DNA of 52,529 bases, taken from the NCBI GenBank assembly GCA_903834515.1, contig CAILJM010000004.1, forward strand, positions 1 through 52,529, in the 5' to 3' direction. Made by a program: the position numbers and the translations under genes. Shown here in pieces: positions 1 through 9,342 of this stretch. Source of the stretch: an uncultured Actinomycetes bacterium. Its GTDB lineage: Bacteria; Actinomycetota; Actinomycetes; Nanopelagicales; Nanopelagicaceae. Numbering within the stretch: position 1 is the first letter of the stretch; the number at the start of each line of letters is the position of its first letter. The notes beneath the pieces were generated by a model. That model was given only the letters and a program-made list of their open reading frames with translations. It was not told the origin of the DNA and made no database searches.

Positions 1-638
1 GCCCATGGAACAACGTTCATCGCAAGTGGTGCTGGGAAGGGCGAGTCGGCTGATACATGGTTTCGGACATCACCGGTAGATTCACCAGCGTTAGTTCCTG
101 CAACTGCAGAGATTTGCGCACGAAGCGCATCGATACCTGGCTGTCCTGCGCCAGATGCTGCTTGATACGAGGCAACAACGAGTTCCTTCAATCCAAAAGC
201 CTTGTTGAGCGCACCCATTGCAACGATCATGGAAAGAGTTGTGCAATTTGGGTTAGAGATAATCCCCTTAGGTCGCTTGAGTGCATCCTTTGGATTCACT
301 TCTGGGACTACTAACGGCACCTTTGGATCCATACGGAATGCACCTGAATTGTCGACCACGACCGCACCACGTGCGGCGGCAACTGGGGCCCACTCTTCCG
401 AGATCTCATCAGGCACATCGAACATCGCAATATCAATGCCATCGAATGCTTCAGGGGAAAGTGCGACGACTGTTAGTTCTTCACCGCGGCACCATAATTT
501 TTTGCCAGCAGAACGTGCCGAGGCAATCAGACGGATTTCACCATACACATTGGCACGCTTTGTGAGGATATCGAGCATGACTGTGCCTACCGCACCTGTG
601 GCTCCAACAACTGCTAGCGATGGAAGTCTCTTATTCAT
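1..638 (-). CDS. asd: Aspartate-semialdehyde dehydrogenase, 3' part outside window
   Basis: Reduces aspartyl phosphate to aspartate semialdehyde with NADPH, the second step of lysine, threonine, methionine and diaminopimelate synthesis in the cytoplasm. About 212 codons are visible; the gene runs off the window edge with no stop. It opens with a Rossmann nucleotide-binding turn (VVGATGAVG, residues 10-18) and has the family active-site motif SNPNC with catalytic Cys132. The start ATG overlaps the lysC stop as ATGA, and a GGAGG sits just upstream, so lysC and asd are co-transcribed and probably translationally coupled. The lysC-asd order is usual for Actinobacteria. Identification is from family motifs and context; the C-terminal half cannot be judged. 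Confidence 0.96.
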   Translation of the reverse strand, partial: MNKRLPSLAVVGATGAVGTVMLDILTKRANVYGEIRLIASARSAGKKLWCRGEELTVVALSPEAFDGIDIAMFDVPDEISEEWAPVAAARGAVVVDNSGAFRMDPKVPLVVPEVNPKDALKRPKGIISNPNCTTLSMIVAMGALNKAFGLKELVVASYQAASGAGQPGIDALRAQISAVAGTNAGESTGDVRNHVSADSPFPAPLAMNVVPW

Positions 639-1912
639 CGTCCGCTACCTCCGTATACAACCGCTTCAGAATCTGCATCGAGCTCAAAGGCTGTATGTGC
701 TGCCTTTACGCCCTTTTCGAGATCGCCCTCGCGAACGATTACAGAGATACGAATCTCTGATGTAGAGATCATTTCGATGTTGAGTCCAGCATCAGCAAGA
801 CAGGCGAAAAATGTTGCTGTCACGCCTGGGTGGGATCGCATGCCGGCTCCAACGAGAGAGAGTTTTCCGATTTGATCATCGTATTGAAGTGAATGGAAGC
901 CAATTTCACCTTGAATATCTTTGAGAATACGAGTTGCTTCTGCGCCATCATTTTTTGGCAATGTGAATGAGATATCGGTAAGTCCGGTTGCGGCCGCAGA
1001 TACATTCTGAACAATCATGTCAATGTTGATATCAGCATCAGCAATCGTTTGGAAGATTCGAGCAGCAACACCAGTTCGATCAGGAACTCCGACGATCGTG
1101 ATTTTTGCCTCGCTCTTATCGTGAGCGACGCCAGCGATTATTGCCTGTTCCATATTCTCTCCTAGTTGTCCTCCTGGATGATCTTTGACCACCCATGTGC
1201 CTTCGAGATTTGAAAATGATGATCGAACGTGAATCGGTAAGTCGTAACGACGCGCATATTCGACACAGCGAAGGTGCAGAACTTTTGCACCACTTGCAGC
1301 AAGTTCGAGCATCTCTTCATAAGTGACTGAATCTAATTTGCGAGCACTTGGGACGATGCGAGGATCTGCTGTGTAGACACCATCGACATCGGTATAGATC
1401 TCACAGACATCCGCTTCCAACGCGGCAGCGAGCGCAACTGCAGTGGTATCTGATCCACCGCGACCCAGAGTGGTGACATCGTTCGTATCTTGGTTGATAC
1501 CTTGGAATCCAGCGACAATTGCAATCGCGCCATCGTTGAGCGCTTCTACGATGCGACCAGGCTTCACATCGATAATGCGAGCCTTGCCATGGGCTGAGGT
1601 AGTAAGAACCCCTGCTTGTGAACCTGTGAAAGATCGAGCCTCGTGACCTAAATTCCCGATCGCCATCGCAAGTAGAGCCATTGAGATTCGCTCGCCGGCA
1701 GTGAGAAGCATGTCTAGCTCGCGACCATTTGGCATAGGTGTGACCTGCTCGGCGAGATCGATCAGCTCATCTGTCGTGTCACCCATCGCAGAGACGACAA
1801 CGGCAACCTGGTGGCCTGCCTTCTTGGTAGCAACGATTCGACTCGCGACGCGCTTGAGCCCCTCGGCATCGGAGACCGATGAGCCACCGTACTTTTGAAC
1901 GATTAATCCCAT
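635..1912 (-). CDS. lysC: Aspartate kinase
   Basis: Phosphorylates aspartate, the committed step of the aspartate family. The 425-residue protein starts with the kinase motif KYGGSSV (about residues 8-14), has the amino acid kinase fold to about residue 250, and ends with two ACT domains (near residues 270-320 and 345-410), which in relatives bind lysine and threonine for feedback inhibition. The length is usual for an actinobacterial LysC; such genes often make a separate beta subunit from an internal start, which cannot be decided here. It is first in an operon with asd (4-bp overlap) and diverges from a sugar kinase gene across a 110-bp gap. No riboswitch fold was recognised in that gap. 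Confidence 0.97.
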   Translation of the reverse strand: MGLIVQKYGGSSVSDAEGLKRVASRIVATKKAGHQVAVVVSAMGDTTDELIDLAEQVTPMPNGRELDMLLTAGERISMALLAMAIGNLGHEARSFTGSQAGVLTTSAHGKARIIDVKPGRIVEALNDGAIAIVAGFQGINQDTNDVTTLGRGGSDTTAVALAAALEADVCEIYTDVDGVYTADPRIVPSARKLDSVTYEEMLELAASGAKVLHLRCVEYARRYDLPIHVRSSFSNLEGTWVVKDHPGGQLGENMEQAIIAGVAHDKSEAKITIVGVPDRTGVAARIFQTIADADINIDMIVQNVSAAATGLTDISFTLPKNDGAEATRILKDIQGEIGFHSLQYDDQIGKLSLVGAGMRSHPGVTATFFACLADAGLNIEMISTSEIRISVIVREGDLEKGVKAAHTAFELDADSEAVVYGGSGR

Positions 1913-2010
1913 GGCTATATGAAATCAGATAGAAAAGGCTGGCGAGGAGAAATATCTGGAAAATCTCATATATTGGGAAGCCTACGCATACCAAATAATG
2001 AGACTTTCGA

Positions 2011-2016
2011 TACGAT
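2011..2016 (+). promoter_or_regulatory. Candidate -10 box TACGAT, leaderless start
   Basis: TACGAT lies exactly 6 nt before the ATG at 2023 and there is no Shine-Dalgarno sequence, so transcription would begin at or next to the start codon. No clear -35 is visible. Confidence 0.5.
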
Positions 2017-2022
2017 TATGAG

Positions 2023-2961
2023 ATGTCAGCCGATTTCGCCTTTATCGCCGTAGATGGTGGCGGTGGCGCCCTAAGGGTGCGAAGTGGCCAGGTTGGGGAA
2101 GCCAATGCTGGCTCGCTGACCGAGCGTACTTATCCCGGCGCAACTCTCGGTGAAGTGAGCCTCGGTGACTATTACTGCGACGCCCTCACAGATTTCATCT
2201 CGGCATCAGCAGTCAAGCCCGATCGGGTCGTCCTCGCCGTTGGCGTCTTACCTGGGTTGCCGCAAGCGCGCGAAGATTTATTGAAACTCATCAAGGCTGC
2301 AACGGGTGCGAAGGAAGTATGGCTCACCAGTGACTCAGTAGGTGCCCATTGTGCATCGATCAAGGGCAATGGCATCGTGATCGCGGTCGGGACCGGCGTC
2401 GCTGCGCTCGCGACTGGGCGAAACCGAACCTATGTCCATGAACTATCTGGGGATAGCTACCTGATCGGTGATGAGGGCGGTGCTTACTGGCAGGGCAAGA
2501 GTGGATTAAATAGCGCACTTCGCTTTAAAGATGGTCGTGGTGGAAGCGAGGCCCTTTTGAAAGCTGCCCTCACGTATTACAAGACGACACCTGATTATCT
2601 AGCCGATCTTGCAACTGAAGTTGATCGACCTGTCCATACGATCGCAGGATTTGCACCCTCTGTTTCGAAATTGGCAAAAGATGGTGATCGGCACGCGCTA
2701 GCAATTATCGAGAAAGCCTCTGAAGAGTTAGCGCTCCTTGCAACAACCGCACTACGGATTTGCGGTGATGCAGATTTTGAAGCGGTAATTACCGGGGGAG
2801 CGATTCTTGAAGACGGTTTACTCTTTCACAAGACATCAGAGTTAATTACCGCAGCAGGGATCCCAGTGAGAGTGAGTGAACGCTCGAACTTAGATGGAGT
2901 GACAGATTTTGCACAATGGGATAACCCTGGGGTTTATAGCCCAATCGTTCACTTACTTTAA
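2023..2961 (+). CDS. BadF/BadG-type ATPase, probable N-acetylglucosamine or glucosamine kinase
   Basis: A 312-residue member of the BadF/BadG/BcrA ATPase superfamily, which includes GlcNAc kinase and glucosamine kinase. The phosphate-1 loop is [12 protein letters not shown] (about residues 9-20), the phosphate-2 region is [11 protein letters not shown], and the sugar-site stretch [13 protein letters not shown] matches the GDEGS-type motif of these kinases. In relatives the product feeds amino-sugar use or wall recycling. It stands alone, divergent from lysC, and its TAA stop shares four bases with the stop of recR. The start is supported by a TANNNT box 6 nt upstream. The exact sugar substrate is not decided by the sequence. 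Confidence 0.8.
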   Translation: MSADFAFIAVDGGGGALRVRSGQVGEANAGSLTERTYPGATLGEVSLGDYYCDALTDFISASAVKPDRVVLAVGVLPGLPQAREDLLKLIKAATGAKEVWLTSDSVGAHCASIKGNGIVIAVGTGVAALATGRNRTYVHELSGDSYLIGDEGGAYWQGKSGLNSALRFKDGRGGSEALLKAALTYYKTTPDYLADLATEVDRPVHTIAGFAPSVSKLAKDGDRHALAIIEKASEELALLATTALRICGDADFEAVITGGAILEDGLLFHKTSELITAAGIPVRVSERSNLDGVTDFAQWDNPGVYSPIVHLL

Positions 2962-3551
2962 ACGGTTCGGCGACCTTCAAAGGCGCGACCGAGTGTTACT
3001 TCATCGGCATATTCAAGATCTCCACCTACAGGCAATCCCGATGCGAGACGACTTACTTTGATCCCCATTGGTCGAATCTGGCGGATTAAATAAGAGGCTG
3101 TAGCTTCGCCCTCGAGATTTGGATCGGTAGCGATAATGATTTCAGCGATATCTGGATTTGAAAGACGCATCATCAGTTCTCGGATACGTAACTGCTCGGG
3201 ACCAACGCCATCGATTGGGCTTATAGCCCCACCCAAGACGTGATACTTGCCGCGAAATTCGCGAGTCTTTTCAATTGCCATGACATCTTTTGACTCTTCG
3301 ACGACGCAGATTAACGTTGCATCACGACGTGGGTCGCGACAGATTCGACATAACTCTTCTTCGGAGATATTTCCGCACTCCGTGCAGAACTTCACGCGCT
3401 CTTTTACGGTGCGCAATACATCGACTAGGCGAGTCACATCCACGCGCTCAGATTGAATAATATGAAAGGCGATACGTTGAGCAGACTTGGGACCGATACC
3501 AGGTAAGCGCCCTAGTTCATCGATCAGATCCTGGATCGCACCCTCATACAT
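2958..3551 (-). CDS. recR: Recombination mediator protein RecR
   Basis: RecR (197 residues) works with RecF and RecO to load RecA at gaps during recombinational repair. The sequence shows an N-terminal helix-hairpin-helix region ([14 protein letters not shown], residues 13-26), a C4 zinc finger with Cys56, Cys59, Cys68 and Cys71, and a Toprim domain after it. Length and domain order are standard. Its start overlaps the end of dnaX by 8 bp, so the two are one operon, an order common in many bacteria. Its stop overlaps that of the convergent sugar kinase gene through a shared TTAA. Confidence 0.97.
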   Translation of the reverse strand: MYEGAIQDLIDELGRLPGIGPKSAQRIAFHIIQSERVDVTRLVDVLRTVKERVKFCTECGNISEEELCRICRDPRRDATLICVVEESKDVMAIEKTREFRGKYHVLGGAISPIDGVGPEQLRIRELMMRLSNPDIAEIIIATDPNLEGEATASYLIRQIRPMGIKVSRLASGLPVGGDLEYADEVTLGRAFEGRRTV

Positions 3552-5286
3552 CGTGTGTGAACTTCTTAATCACTTGTGCGCCAAGCTCTTTTGCAAGCAG
3601 CTCGGCACCGCTGAGTTCGGTCGCATCAGTTGGATCTTCAACGGTGCGTTCTGGGGTGGTTGTAGAGGCGTTCACAGATGGATCGACAATACATTCGATC
3701 TTGATATCAAGTCCTACTACCTCGGCAAAAGCTTTACGCAAAATGAGATCCGATTCAGATCGAATAAATGAATCCCGTGCGCCAGAGTTCACAATGCCTA
3801 TGGTGATCGCCTTATCGTCAACGGCTAAAACTTGGGCACTTGCAGAGAGGAGCGACCAAGTAAGGCGACGCTGCTTCTTCACATTCTCGATAACCTCCGG
3901 CCAGAACTTTCGAAGGGCTGCGATATCGACCGGTCCGGCAGGTCGAACAACCTGCGGTGCTGATTGAACGGGTTCTGCAACTTTCGCTTTAACCTCAGGC
4001 TTTATCGCAACTTGTGGTGCTTTAGTTTCAACAGTTTCACTATTGAGATCAGGTGATGGGGCTATCTTCTCCGCGACCGTTGGTTGAGTAGCCGATGGCC
4101 TGGTTGTCGATTGCTTGGCAACAGGAGCTGTGATCGCGATGCCATTCTCTAAACGTTCTAGGCGTGCGAGAAGTCCTTGATCATCGCTACCTGGTAAGAG
4201 GATACGTGCACAAATAAGTTCCAGAATGAGTCGAGGAGCAGTGGCACCGCGCATCTGCGTAAGTCCATCTGCTGCAATGTCGGCCGATCGGATAAGAGTC
4301 GCTGCACCTATTACTTGGGCTTGAGACTTCATTCGCTCGAGTTGATCTTCTGGATACTCACGCAAAATATGTCCAGCATTATCTTTTGAGGCCCCAACAA
4401 TGATGAGATCGCGTAATCGCTCTAAGAAATCTTGTGTGAATCGGCGTGGGTCATGCCCAGATTCCACGACTCGGTTAACAGTATTGAACATCGTCGCCCC
4501 ATCGCGGGCCGCGAGCGCATCGATCGCCTCATCCAGAAGTGCACCATCGGTGAATCCAAGAAGCGCTGTCGCAACTTCATATGTCACGCCATCTTTTCCT
4601 GCACCGGCGAGGAGTTGGCCGAGAACCGAGAGCGCATCGCGCACAGATCCGCCTGACGCACGAACAACGAGTGGAATAACACCCTTTGCAACTTTGATTC
4701 CCTCTTGCTTGCAGACACCTTCAAGATGCTCGGCAAGTACTGCAGGCGGAACAAGTCGGAATGGATAGTGATGCGTACGCGAGCGAATCGTCGCAATCAA
4801 TTTATCCGGCTCTGTCGTCGCGAAGATAAAGAGAACGTGGGGAGGCGGTTCTTCTACAACTTTGAGCAACGCATTAGCGGCGCCGGGCCCAAGTTGGTGT
4901 GCTTCATCAATAATGTAAATCTTGTAACGAGATTGAACTGGCGCAAAGAATGCCTTGTCGCGAAGATCGCGCGCATCATCAACTAATCCGTGAGTTGCTG
5001 CATCGAGTTCCATGACGTCGATAGAGCCTGGGCCATTCGCAACGAGATCTTTGCAGGACTGACATTCACCACATGGGTTCGGTGTTGGACCCTTCTCGCA
5101 ATTGAGCGAGCGCGCCATGATGCGAGCTGACGATGTCTTGCCGCAACCGCGAGGCCCGCTAAAGAGATATGCGTGATGGATTGAACCTGAACTCAGCGCA
5201 TTTGAGAGTGGTTGAGTGACGTGATCTTGACCGATAACTTCGCTAAATGTTGATGGTCGATACTTGCGATATAACGCTAGCGACAT
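3544..5286 (-). CDS. dnaX: DNA polymerase III subunit gamma/tau
   Basis: Clamp-loader ATPase of the replicative polymerase. The 580-residue protein starts [11 protein letters not shown], has Walker A GPRGCGKT near residue 45, a Cys-rich zinc module ([16 protein letters not shown]) and Walker [11 protein letters not shown] long Pro/Thr/Val-rich linker follows from about residue 380, then a C-terminal domain that in tau proteins binds other replisome parts. An ATG six bases further out (5292) is also in frame, but the GAAGGAG Shine-Dalgarno directly abuts it and lies 6 nt from the chosen ATG, so I prefer 5286. No slippery A-run was found, so a frameshifted gamma form is not supported. The gene lies between the SRP RNA and recR. 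Confidence 0.96.
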   Translation of the reverse strand: MSLALYRKYRPSTFSEVIGQDHVTQPLSNALSSGSIHHAYLFSGPRGCGKTSSARIMARSLNCEKGPTPNPCGECQSCKDLVANGPGSIDVMELDAATHGLVDDARDLRDKAFFAPVQSRYKIYIIDEAHQLGPGAANALLKVVEEPPPHVLFIFATTEPDKLIATIRSRTHHYPFRLVPPAVLAEHLEGVCKQEGIKVAKGVIPLVVRASGGSVRDALSVLGQLLAGAGKDGVTYEVATALLGFTDGALLDEAIDALAARDGATMFNTVNRVVESGHDPRRFTQDFLERLRDLIIVGASKDNAGHILREYPEDQLERMKSQAQVIGAATLIRSADIAADGLTQMRGATAPRLILELICARILLPGSDDQGLLARLERLENGIAITAPVAKQSTTRPSATQPTVAEKIAPSPDLNSETVETKAPQVAIKPEVKAKVAEPVQSAPQVVRPAGPVDIAALRKFWPEVIENVKKQRRLTWSLLSASAQVLAVDDKAITIGIVNSGARDSFIRSESDLILRKAFAEVVGLDIKIECIVDPSVNASTTTPERTVEDPTDATELSGAELLAKELGAQVIKKFTHDV

Positions 5287-5345
5287 CGCCATCTCCTTCT
5301 CTTCTTAGCTGCTTATCGAGCACTGCTTCATGGACCAAAATTATT

Positions 5346-5437
5346 GGGACCCCCCGCACACCCGCCAGAGCGGACCTACCCTTGCTGCATTCCTGCCCTG
5401 GGGGAGTTCAGTACGATGGCGTCGCACGGAGGATCTA
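5346..5437 (-). ncRNA. ffs: Signal recognition particle RNA, small bacterial type
   Basis: The minus strand carries the conserved SRP domain with CAGGGCAGGAATGCAGCAAGGG (complement of about 5379-5400), including the GGAA-type tetraloop side and the GCAGCAAGG asymmetric loop. The RNA ends can pair: GATCCTCCGTGC near the 5' end (5435-5424) pairs with the G-rich 3' end next to GGGGGGTCCC (5355-5346), allowing G-U pairs. A -10 box TATGAT sits 6 nt before the predicted 5' end. The product binds Ffh to target membrane and secreted proteins. Its position directly upstream of dnaX is typical of Actinobacteria. The exact ends are estimates. Confidence 0.9.
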
Positions 5438-5443
5438 TGGAGA

Positions 5444-5449
5444 ATCATA
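5444..5449 (-). promoter_or_regulatory. Candidate -10 box TATGAT of the SRP RNA gene
   Basis: TATGAT (complement of 5444-5449) lies 6 nt upstream of the 5' end deduced from pairing of the two ends of the SRP RNA. The agreement supports both calls. The -35 region is weak. Confidence 0.5.
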
Positions 5450-5528
5450 GTTTCTAGAGCCGATAGGCTACGACCCGTAATGACGCGCAGAATCTGCCCT
5501 CTCAGGGTGAATTTTCGTGGCCAGCACA

Positions 5529-5616
5529 GGAGGATTCGCATAGCGGCCGAGTGCGCACGCTTGGAAAGCGTGTAAAGGGCAACCTTTCGAGGGTTCAAAT
5601 CCCTCATCCTCCGCCA
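5529..5616 (+). tRNA. tRNA-Ser (GGA anticodon)
   Basis: Complete class II tRNA with long variable arm. The acceptor GGAGGAT pairs with ATCCTCC, the anticodon stem CACGC/GCGTG holds loop TTGGAAA with anticodon GGA at 5563-5565 (reads UCC/UCU), the T-arm loop is GGTTCAAATCC, and the CCA end is encoded. It is divergent from the SRP RNA and followed by two unrecognised genes. Confidence 0.97.
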
Positions 5617-5771
5617 GTTTTCTGGGATTCAAAAAATTCATTGATCTTTTTTACTCGGCTGAATTACGCTCCGAATCCATTTTTCATTGAAAAGTTACTT
5701 TCCGTAAATCTCAACGGCTCAGATGGGGATCATCGAATTCGGCCTCGTTGATTTCAAGAAATTCTATCTGC

Positions 5772-6242
5772 ATGAACAAACTCTATAAATATATTGCTTG
5801 TCTACTCTCGATTGCTGTCCTAGGTTTTGACCCTGCTTTCGGCGCTTCTCACGCTTCTAAAATTGTTAAACCTAGCTGCAGATTGCAGGTTGATAACGCT
5901 CATTTATCAAAAACCCTCTTAAAGCATCGCAATGTCAGCGCAGTCAAAATAAATGGGTATTCAATCTGCGATCAGTATCAGACGGATGTGAAAATTACAC
6001 TGGTGATATTTAAATCCGAAATGCCGATTGATCATGACTATGGTCCATTTATGAACGGATCAAAACCGGGTGAGAACGCAGGATATCGAGTAGAACTTCA
6101 AGATAAATTTGTAATTTGCAAGAATTCAAAACCCACAGAATGGTATGGGGTGGCTTTTTCAAAGGCCACGATAGGTGGAAGACTGCAATATGCGGGTCGG
6201 ACTCAGTCGCCACAGAAAAAAATCCTTAACTGTGGAACTTGA
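5772..6242 (+). CDS. Small secreted protein of unknown function
   Basis: I do not recognise this 156-residue protein. It begins MNKLYKYIACLLSIAVLG, a lysine followed by a hydrophobic stretch, then FGASHASK, which reads as a Sec signal peptide with cleavage near residues 24-28. The mature part has four cysteines (in CRLQV, CDQYQ, CKNSK and the terminal CGT) that could make two disulfides. An upstream in-frame TTG (5748) would add residues before the signal peptide and is less likely. Neither a clear Shine-Dalgarno nor a TANNNT box supports the start. Codons are AT-richer than in the neighbours. It lies just after tRNA-Ser and 14 nt before another unknown gene. Confidence 0.6.
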   Translation: MNKLYKYIACLLSIAVLGFDPAFGASHASKIVKPSCRLQVDNAHLSKTLLKHRNVSAVKINGYSICDQYQTDVKITLVIFKSEMPIDHDYGPFMNGSKPGENAGYRVELQDKFVICKNSKPTEWYGVAFSKATIGGRLQYAGRTQSPQKKILNCGT

Positions 6243-6244
6243 GT

Positions 6245-6250
6245 TAAAGT
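6245..6250 (+). promoter_or_regulatory. Candidate -10 box TAAAGT, leaderless start
   Basis: TAAAGT lies exactly 6 nt before the GTG at 6257, and no Shine-Dalgarno is present. The same hexamer and spacing precede kynU. This is the main support for the small gene that follows. Confidence 0.45.
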
Positions 6251-6256
6251 TGTCCT

Positions 6257-6649
6257 GTGAAGACACGAAGACTCGAACGGCTGGCTTCGTATGCAACTTA
6301 CATGCAAGAAGAAATAGAAAGTTTGTCATTAGAGTCCCAGCCAGAAGTACAAAATTACCTTTCATCTTTCTTCGTCCTTCGTGATCACGATGAAGATCGA
6401 CTCAAAGATCTAGCCAGAAAACTTCTTGCACAAAAATTTTTGAAAGAGAAGATTCAAGGGATAGAAATATCTTATTTAATCAAAGGTCGAATTTTTCAAT
6501 ATTCTTTTCTGCCAAACCCAAAAAGGACGATCTACTGCACACTCTCACATCAAAAATTATGCCGGCGCAAAAAGCACAATTTACAAATACTTGTAGATGC
6601 AATAGCTGAGTGCGAGACACTGGCTAAACTGGGATATTCGTCCCACTGA
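6257..6649 (+). CDS. Hypothetical protein, 130 residues
   Basis: No family is recognised. The protein is charged and probably helical, with a run of Glu/Ser/Arg/Lys residues in the first 80 positions (for example EEIESLSLES and DEDRLKDLARKLL) and a basic patch (LCRRKKHN) near residue 103. There is no signal peptide or membrane segment. The GTG start is chosen because a TAAAGT box sits 6 nt upstream. It follows the small secreted protein gene and ends 3 bases before the end of a convergent MFS gene. Base composition looks AT-richer than the core genes around it, so it may have been acquired with its neighbour. Confidence 0.55.
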   Translation: MKTRRLERLASYATYMQEEIESLSLESQPEVQNYLSSFFVLRDHDEDRLKDLARKLLAQKFLKEKIQGIEISYLIKGRIFQYSFLPNPKRTIYCTLSHQKLCRRKKHNLQILVDAIAECETLAKLGYSSH

Positions 6650-6652
6650 TCG

Positions 6653-7846
6653 TCAATCTTTTAATGAGTGGCTCAGCCAGCCAGCTAACAAAAGTGTGGC
6701 TACCGGGAAGAACATTGCAATCGGCAGATTAAACGCCTGCGCTAATCCGCCGGTCACGGTTGGCCCAATGAAGTAAGCACCCATTCCAATAATTCCAATT
6801 CGGGCCATTGCAACTGATGGCGCGATACCTGGAAGCGCAGCTGCAGCGAGCATCATCGCCGGAACCATGGGACCGATTCCGAATCCAGCAATAATGAATC
6901 CAAGATCGATGACGATCAATGCCAATGATTTATGCGAATGTGAGAGCGGGATACCGATCCCAATTCCCAGTCCCATTCCAATACCACCCAGATAGCCACC
7001 GAGTTTGACGGTTTTTACTGGCCCAAACCGAGTGAGTACTCGATCGCCAATCATCCGCGAGACGATCATCGCAAGAGCAAAGCAACCAAAGCCTGTGGCG
7101 TTCAGCCCCTTGCCGATTCCCATATTCTCTTTAAGAAGAATCGCACTCCAGTCACTTACCGCGCCTTCAGGGAGCAAGGCGCCGATCAGGGCAACTCCAA
7201 GCAACCAAAGGATGAGATATCGCTTTTCAAAGAGTGAAATTTTTCCAGTCGCCTCTTCAGAGCCTTCGTGAAAATCTTCATCGTTTCGAAGAACAAATTG
7301 CATAGCGATCAAGTTAAAGATGATGCCAGCAATTCCAACGATGAGAAGGTTGGATTCAGGTGAGATGAAGTGTGAGATCACTCCGCCGAAAACTGTTGTA
7401 AGGAATGATCCGATTGACCAGAGTCCATGGAAACTCGACATGTAGCGTTTCTTTAAGTGTTTCTCAATCGCCACAGCTTGTGTATTCGAACTTACGTCAG
7501 TTCCTACATACCCGAAGCCCATAAAAAAGAGGGAGAAGAACATCGCTACGACATTGTGCGTAGAAATCGACATCAAAATAAGTCCGACCGGCATTGTGAC
7601 CGTCATTATTCTCAACACGCTCTTCGAACCAAAATGGTGAACTAATCTGCCGCAAGCTTGTGTGCCGACAACAGCGCCGATAGTGCCTCCGAGAAGAACT
7701 AAGCCAAATTGACCGTTATTGATTCCTAGAGATCTTTTAATCTCTGGGATACGGGGTACCCACGCCATCGAGAGAATCCCCATGACAAAGAATGTGGTCC
7801 ATATGGCATTTCGCGCATGTGTAGCGCGTACCTCGATCGAAGCCAC
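6653..7846 (-). CDS. MFS permease, YbjJ/fucose-permease-like
   Basis: A 397-residue major facilitator with about 12 hydrophobic segments. The N-terminal stretch GILSMAWVPRIPEIKRSLG followed by GQFGLVLLGGTIGAVVG resembles the YbjJ-type branch of the family, whose substrates are mostly unknown. The start is GTG and its G is the last base of the TAG stop of the aldehyde dehydrogenase gene (TAGTG), so the two are co-transcribed. This suggests, but does not show, import or export of a compound handled by that dehydrogenase. The C-terminus ends normally at 6653. Confidence 0.85.
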   Translation of the reverse strand: MASIEVRATHARNAIWTTFFVMGILSMAWVPRIPEIKRSLGINNGQFGLVLLGGTIGAVVGTQACGRLVHHFGSKSVLRIMTVTMPVGLILMSISTHNVVAMFFSLFFMGFGYVGTDVSSNTQAVAIEKHLKKRYMSSFHGLWSIGSFLTTVFGGVISHFISPESNLLIVGIAGIIFNLIAMQFVLRNDEDFHEGSEEATGKISLFEKRYLILWLLGVALIGALLPEGAVSDWSAILLKENMGIGKGLNATGFGCFALAMIVSRMIGDRVLTRFGPVKTVKLGGYLGGIGMGLGIGIGIPLSHSHKSLALIVIDLGFIIAGFGIGPMVPAMMLAAAALPGIAPSVAMARIGIIGMGAYFIGPTVTGGLAQAFNLPIAMFFPVATLLLAGWLSHSLKD

Positions 7847-9282
7847 TAGATCTCTACGCCGATGAATTTAGTCTCCAAGAATTCGTGGATGCCGTCGAAG
7901 CCGCCTTCACGTCCAAGCCCTGATTGCTTAACGCCACCAAATGGCGCAGCTGGATCTGAAATTACACCGCGATTGATAGCAACCATGCCTGCTTCCAACG
8001 CCTCAGCTGTGCGGATAGCACGCTTGAGATCCTCGGAGTAAACGTACGAGATAAGGCCAAAAGGAGTGTCATTGGCTAGTTTGATAGCTTCTTCATCCGA
8101 ATCAAATCGAACGATAGGGGCAACTGGACCAAAGACTTCGTTCTGCAAAATTGCATTGCTCTTGTCGACGGTAATCACAGTTGGCGGATAGAAGGCCCCA
8201 ACACCTTCGGGAGTACTCGCACCGGTATGAACAGTCGCACCGGATGCAACTGATGCATCGACTAATTCTGCAATTTTATTTCGCTCTTTCATAGAGACAG
8301 AGGCGCCGAGTTGAACACCCTCACTCAAACCATTTCCAACTGTGAGTGAAGCCATGGCTTCTGCAAATTTCTGAGTGAACTCATCAGCAACTGAACGTGC
8401 GACATAGAACCTATTGGCGGCAGTACACGCTGCACCGCCATTGCGCATCTTTGCAATCATCGCGCCTTTAACTGCTTCGTCGATATTTGCATCATCGAGT
8501 ACAACAAATGGTGCGTTACCACCGAGTTCCATCGAGGTCCGGATAACTAAGTCTGCAGATTCTTTGAGAAGCACTCGTCCCACTTCGGTAGAACCGGTGA
8601 AAGAGAGATTGCGGACTCTTGGATCGTGCAAAATCTTCGAAATCATTGGACCCGTTTTTGAAGGAAGAATTACGTTGACGACGCCTTTAGGAAGTCCAGC
8701 TCGATCCAAAATATCGGCAATTGCAAGCGCAGTAAGTGGTGTCTCACCCGCTGGCTTCAAAATCATTGTGCACCCTGCAGCAATCGCAGGACCAATCTTT
8801 CGCGTAGCCATGCCAGCTGGGAAGTTCCAAGGTGTTATGAGCAGTGATACGCCAATAGGTTGATGTGTGACGAGGATGCGTTTATCCCCGCTTGGGCTCT
8901 TGCGAAAATCACCGGGGGTACGGACTGCTTCTTCTGAGAACCAACGGAAGAATTCGGCGGCATACATGACCTCGCCCTTGGCATCGCTAAATACTTTGCC
9001 ATTTTCTTGTGAGATCAGGGTGGCTAGGTAATCGGCCTCGGCAACCATGAGTTCAAAGGCTTTACGAAGGATTTCGGCACGAAATCGCGGGGCTGTTTTG
9101 GCCCATTCGGGGAAGGCATCGTGAGCTGCAGTTATGGCTGCTTCACACTCGGCTTCTCCTGCTGTCGCGACCGCTGCGATAACGGTACCTGTGCTGGGAT
9201 CCATGACATCGAGGGTTCCATCTCCGGATACCCATTTTCCGTCAATATAAAGGCCAGTTTTCAACTCCATGGCGGCAAGCAT
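7846..9282 (-). CDS. gabD: NAD(P)-dependent aldehyde dehydrogenase, probably succinate-semialdehyde dehydrogenase
   Basis: Oxidises an aldehyde, most likely succinate semialdehyde to succinate at the end of the GABA route. The 478-residue length is typical. Motifs seen are TPWNFP (residues 150-155), the cofactor loop FTGSTEVG (228-235), general base Glu252 in MELGGNAPF and catalytic Cys286 in GGAACTAANRF. The GGxACTAANR form of the active site is the one I associate with actinobacterial GabD proteins. The start at 9282 has AGGCGG just upstream; an internal Met at codon 5 is possible. It is followed directly by the MFS gene and diverges from the APC permease. Substrate assignment within the ALDH family is by resemblance only. 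Confidence 0.85.
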   Translation of the reverse strand: MLAAMELKTGLYIDGKWVSGDGTLDVMDPSTGTVIAAVATAGEAECEAAITAAHDAFPEWAKTAPRFRAEILRKAFELMVAEADYLATLISQENGKVFSDAKGEVMYAAEFFRWFSEEAVRTPGDFRKSPSGDKRILVTHQPIGVSLLITPWNFPAGMATRKIGPAIAAGCTMILKPAGETPLTALAIADILDRAGLPKGVVNVILPSKTGPMISKILHDPRVRNLSFTGSTEVGRVLLKESADLVIRTSMELGGNAPFVVLDDANIDEAVKGAMIAKMRNGGAACTAANRFYVARSVADEFTQKFAEAMASLTVGNGLSEGVQLGASVSMKERNKIAELVDASVASGATVHTGASTPEGVGAFYPPTVITVDKSNAILQNEVFGPVAPIVRFDSDEEAIKLANDTPFGLISYVYSEDLKRAIRTAEALEAGMVAINRGVISDPAAPFGGVKQSGLGREGGFDGIHEFLETKFIGVEI

Positions 9283-9299
9283 ACGCCCGCCTAAGTAGT

Positions 9300-9305
9300 T
9301 AAAAT
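9300..9305 (+). promoter_or_regulatory. Candidate -10 box TAAAAT for the APC permease
   Basis: TAAAAT would start a transcript near 9312, downstream of the first in-frame ATG (9304). That transcript would then meet AGAGGA at 9331 and the GTG at 9343, which favours the GTG as the true start. Confidence 0.4.
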
Positions 9306-9342
9306 GGCGAACTCAGCGAACTTCTTAACTAGAGGAATACCC

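Noticed and set aside
202-765. Plus-strand open frame of 187 codons
   Set aside because: It is antisense to asd and lysC, both of which have clear catalytic motifs.
1913-2022. Lysine riboswitch or other leader upstream of lysC
   Set aside because: The gap is only 110 bp and shared with a divergent gene; no conserved riboswitch elements were recognised.
3544-5286. Programmed frameshift making a short gamma form of dnaX
   Set aside because: No A-rich slippery heptamer with a following hairpin was found.
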